Shown here piece by piece: positions 16,123 through 16,532 of a stretch of 16,532 nucleotides of DNA (positions are counted from its first letter, which is position 1; each line of letters starts with the position of its first letter). A program made the position numbers and the translations under genes. This stretch comes from JAJKJG01 sp036386395 (GTDB lineage Bacteria; Pseudomonadota; Alphaproteobacteria; Rhizobiales; Beijerinckiaceae). Below the pieces are notes generated by a model. It worked only from the letters and a program-made list of their open reading frames with translations, searched no databases and was not told the origin of the DNA. The stretch is from the NCBI GenBank assembly GCA_036386395.1, contig DASVVU010000176.1, positions 1-16,532 of the forward strand, in the 5' to 3' direction.

Positions 16123-16532
16123 GTGGATAGGACGGTGGGGCTGAAGTTCGACCGAGCGGAACCCGGATTCTGGGTGTCGGGCGCGCTGCACGCGGCGCTT
16201 CTCGGCGCGCTCGTGTTCGGCTTCGCGTTCTCCCAGAAGTTCCCCGAGGCCGAGGAGGGCATCCCGGTCGAGGTGCTGACCGACAACCAATTCTCGGAGA
16301 TCACCCGCGGCGAGACGAACGCCAAGGCGCCGCAGCCCGACCCCAAGCCCCGCACCGACCGAGTCGCGGAGATCCGCGAGGAGCGCGACCCGGGCGAAGC
16401 CAAGCGCGACGTGCCGACCCCGCCGACGCGGCCCGCCGAGATGAAGGTCGCCGACGAGGCCGTCGAGGCCGCGGTCCCGCCGGTGCCGCCGGTCCGCGAC
16501 GCCGTGCCGCCGCCGGAGCCGCCGAAGCGCGA
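16123..16532 (+). CDS. tolA: TolA, N-terminal part (cut by window edge)
   Basis: About 136 codons are present before the window ends. A short cytoplasmic N-terminus is followed by a membrane segment, FWVSGALHAALLGALVFGFA (residues 16-35), with the S-x3-H spacing (S19, H23) typical of the TolA anchor that engages TolQR. Then comes PVEVLTDNQFSEITRGE and a long Pro/Lys/Asp/Glu/Arg-rich periplasmic region that would lead to domain II. The start is GTG at 16123, six bases after the tolR stop; a second in-frame GTG at 16135 is possible, but its purine run (AGGA) is only two bases away. TolA spans the periplasm to contact Pal and TolB. The C-terminal domain is outside the window. Confidence 0.85.
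   Translation, partial: MDRTVGLKFDRAEPGFWVSGALHAALLGALVFGFAFSQKFPEAEEGIPVEVLTDNQFSEITRGETNAKAPQPDPKPRTDRVAEIREERDPGEAKRDVPTPPTRPAEMKVADEAVEAAVPPVPPVRDAVPPPEPPKR

Noticed and set aside
14749..16290. 513-codon open frame on the minus strand opposite tolQ-tolR
   Set aside because: Composition is typical of antisense to high-GC coding DNA. It would span three well-supported genes.

Overview
This is a GC-rich window of about 70% G+C from an alphaproteobacterium, most likely Hyphomicrobiales and possibly close to Methylobacteriaceae. The pointers are the three-gene (split alpha subunit) proton-translocating transhydrogenase, an F1 cluster in the order atpH-atpA-atpG-atpD-atpC without F0 genes, a small aa3-oxidase subunit IV-like protein, and GC-rich palindromic repeats between genes. 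The taxon is inferred from gene content and style, not from a search.

Left part (1-3538). A minus-strand operon runs from a three-helix subunit IV-like membrane protein (2149) through pntAA and pntAB into pntB, which is cut by the window edge. Divergent from it is grxD, a monothiol CGFS glutaredoxin with a clear intrinsic terminator. A DUF1272 zinc-ribbon-like protein and rplS (ribosomal protein L19, with its own promoter and terminator) follow on the minus strand.

Middle (3663-5463). A TetR/CecR-like repressor lies downstream of a gene for an unrecognised membrane-anchored Pro/Ala-rich protein. A 31-bp dyad overlaps the probable promoter of this pair. A single-domain response regulator is divergent from it.

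Centre (5641-10912). The F1-ATP synthase genes delta, alpha, gamma, beta and epsilon. Palindromic repeat elements sit in exactly two internal gaps, after atpA and after atpD, and a short one follows atpC. Both internal positions are where a three-copy subunit gene is followed by a one-copy subunit gene.

Right part (10966-16532). A translationally coupled trio encodes an alpha/beta hydrolase, an acyl-CoA dehydrogenase-like flavoprotein lacking a glutamate at the usual catalytic positions, and an AMP-forming acyl-CoA ligase. The ligase reading frame runs into the left end of a decayed IS5-type insertion sequence. After this scar come tolQ, tolR and the start of tolA, the energised module of the Tol-Pal envelope system.

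Most of the window is housekeeping. I see no CRISPR array, tRNA, rRNA, phage or defence island. The best leads are the repeat placement in the atp operon, the dyad at the TetR locus, the atypical acyl-CoA dehydrogenase trio, and the IS-modified ligase C-terminus.
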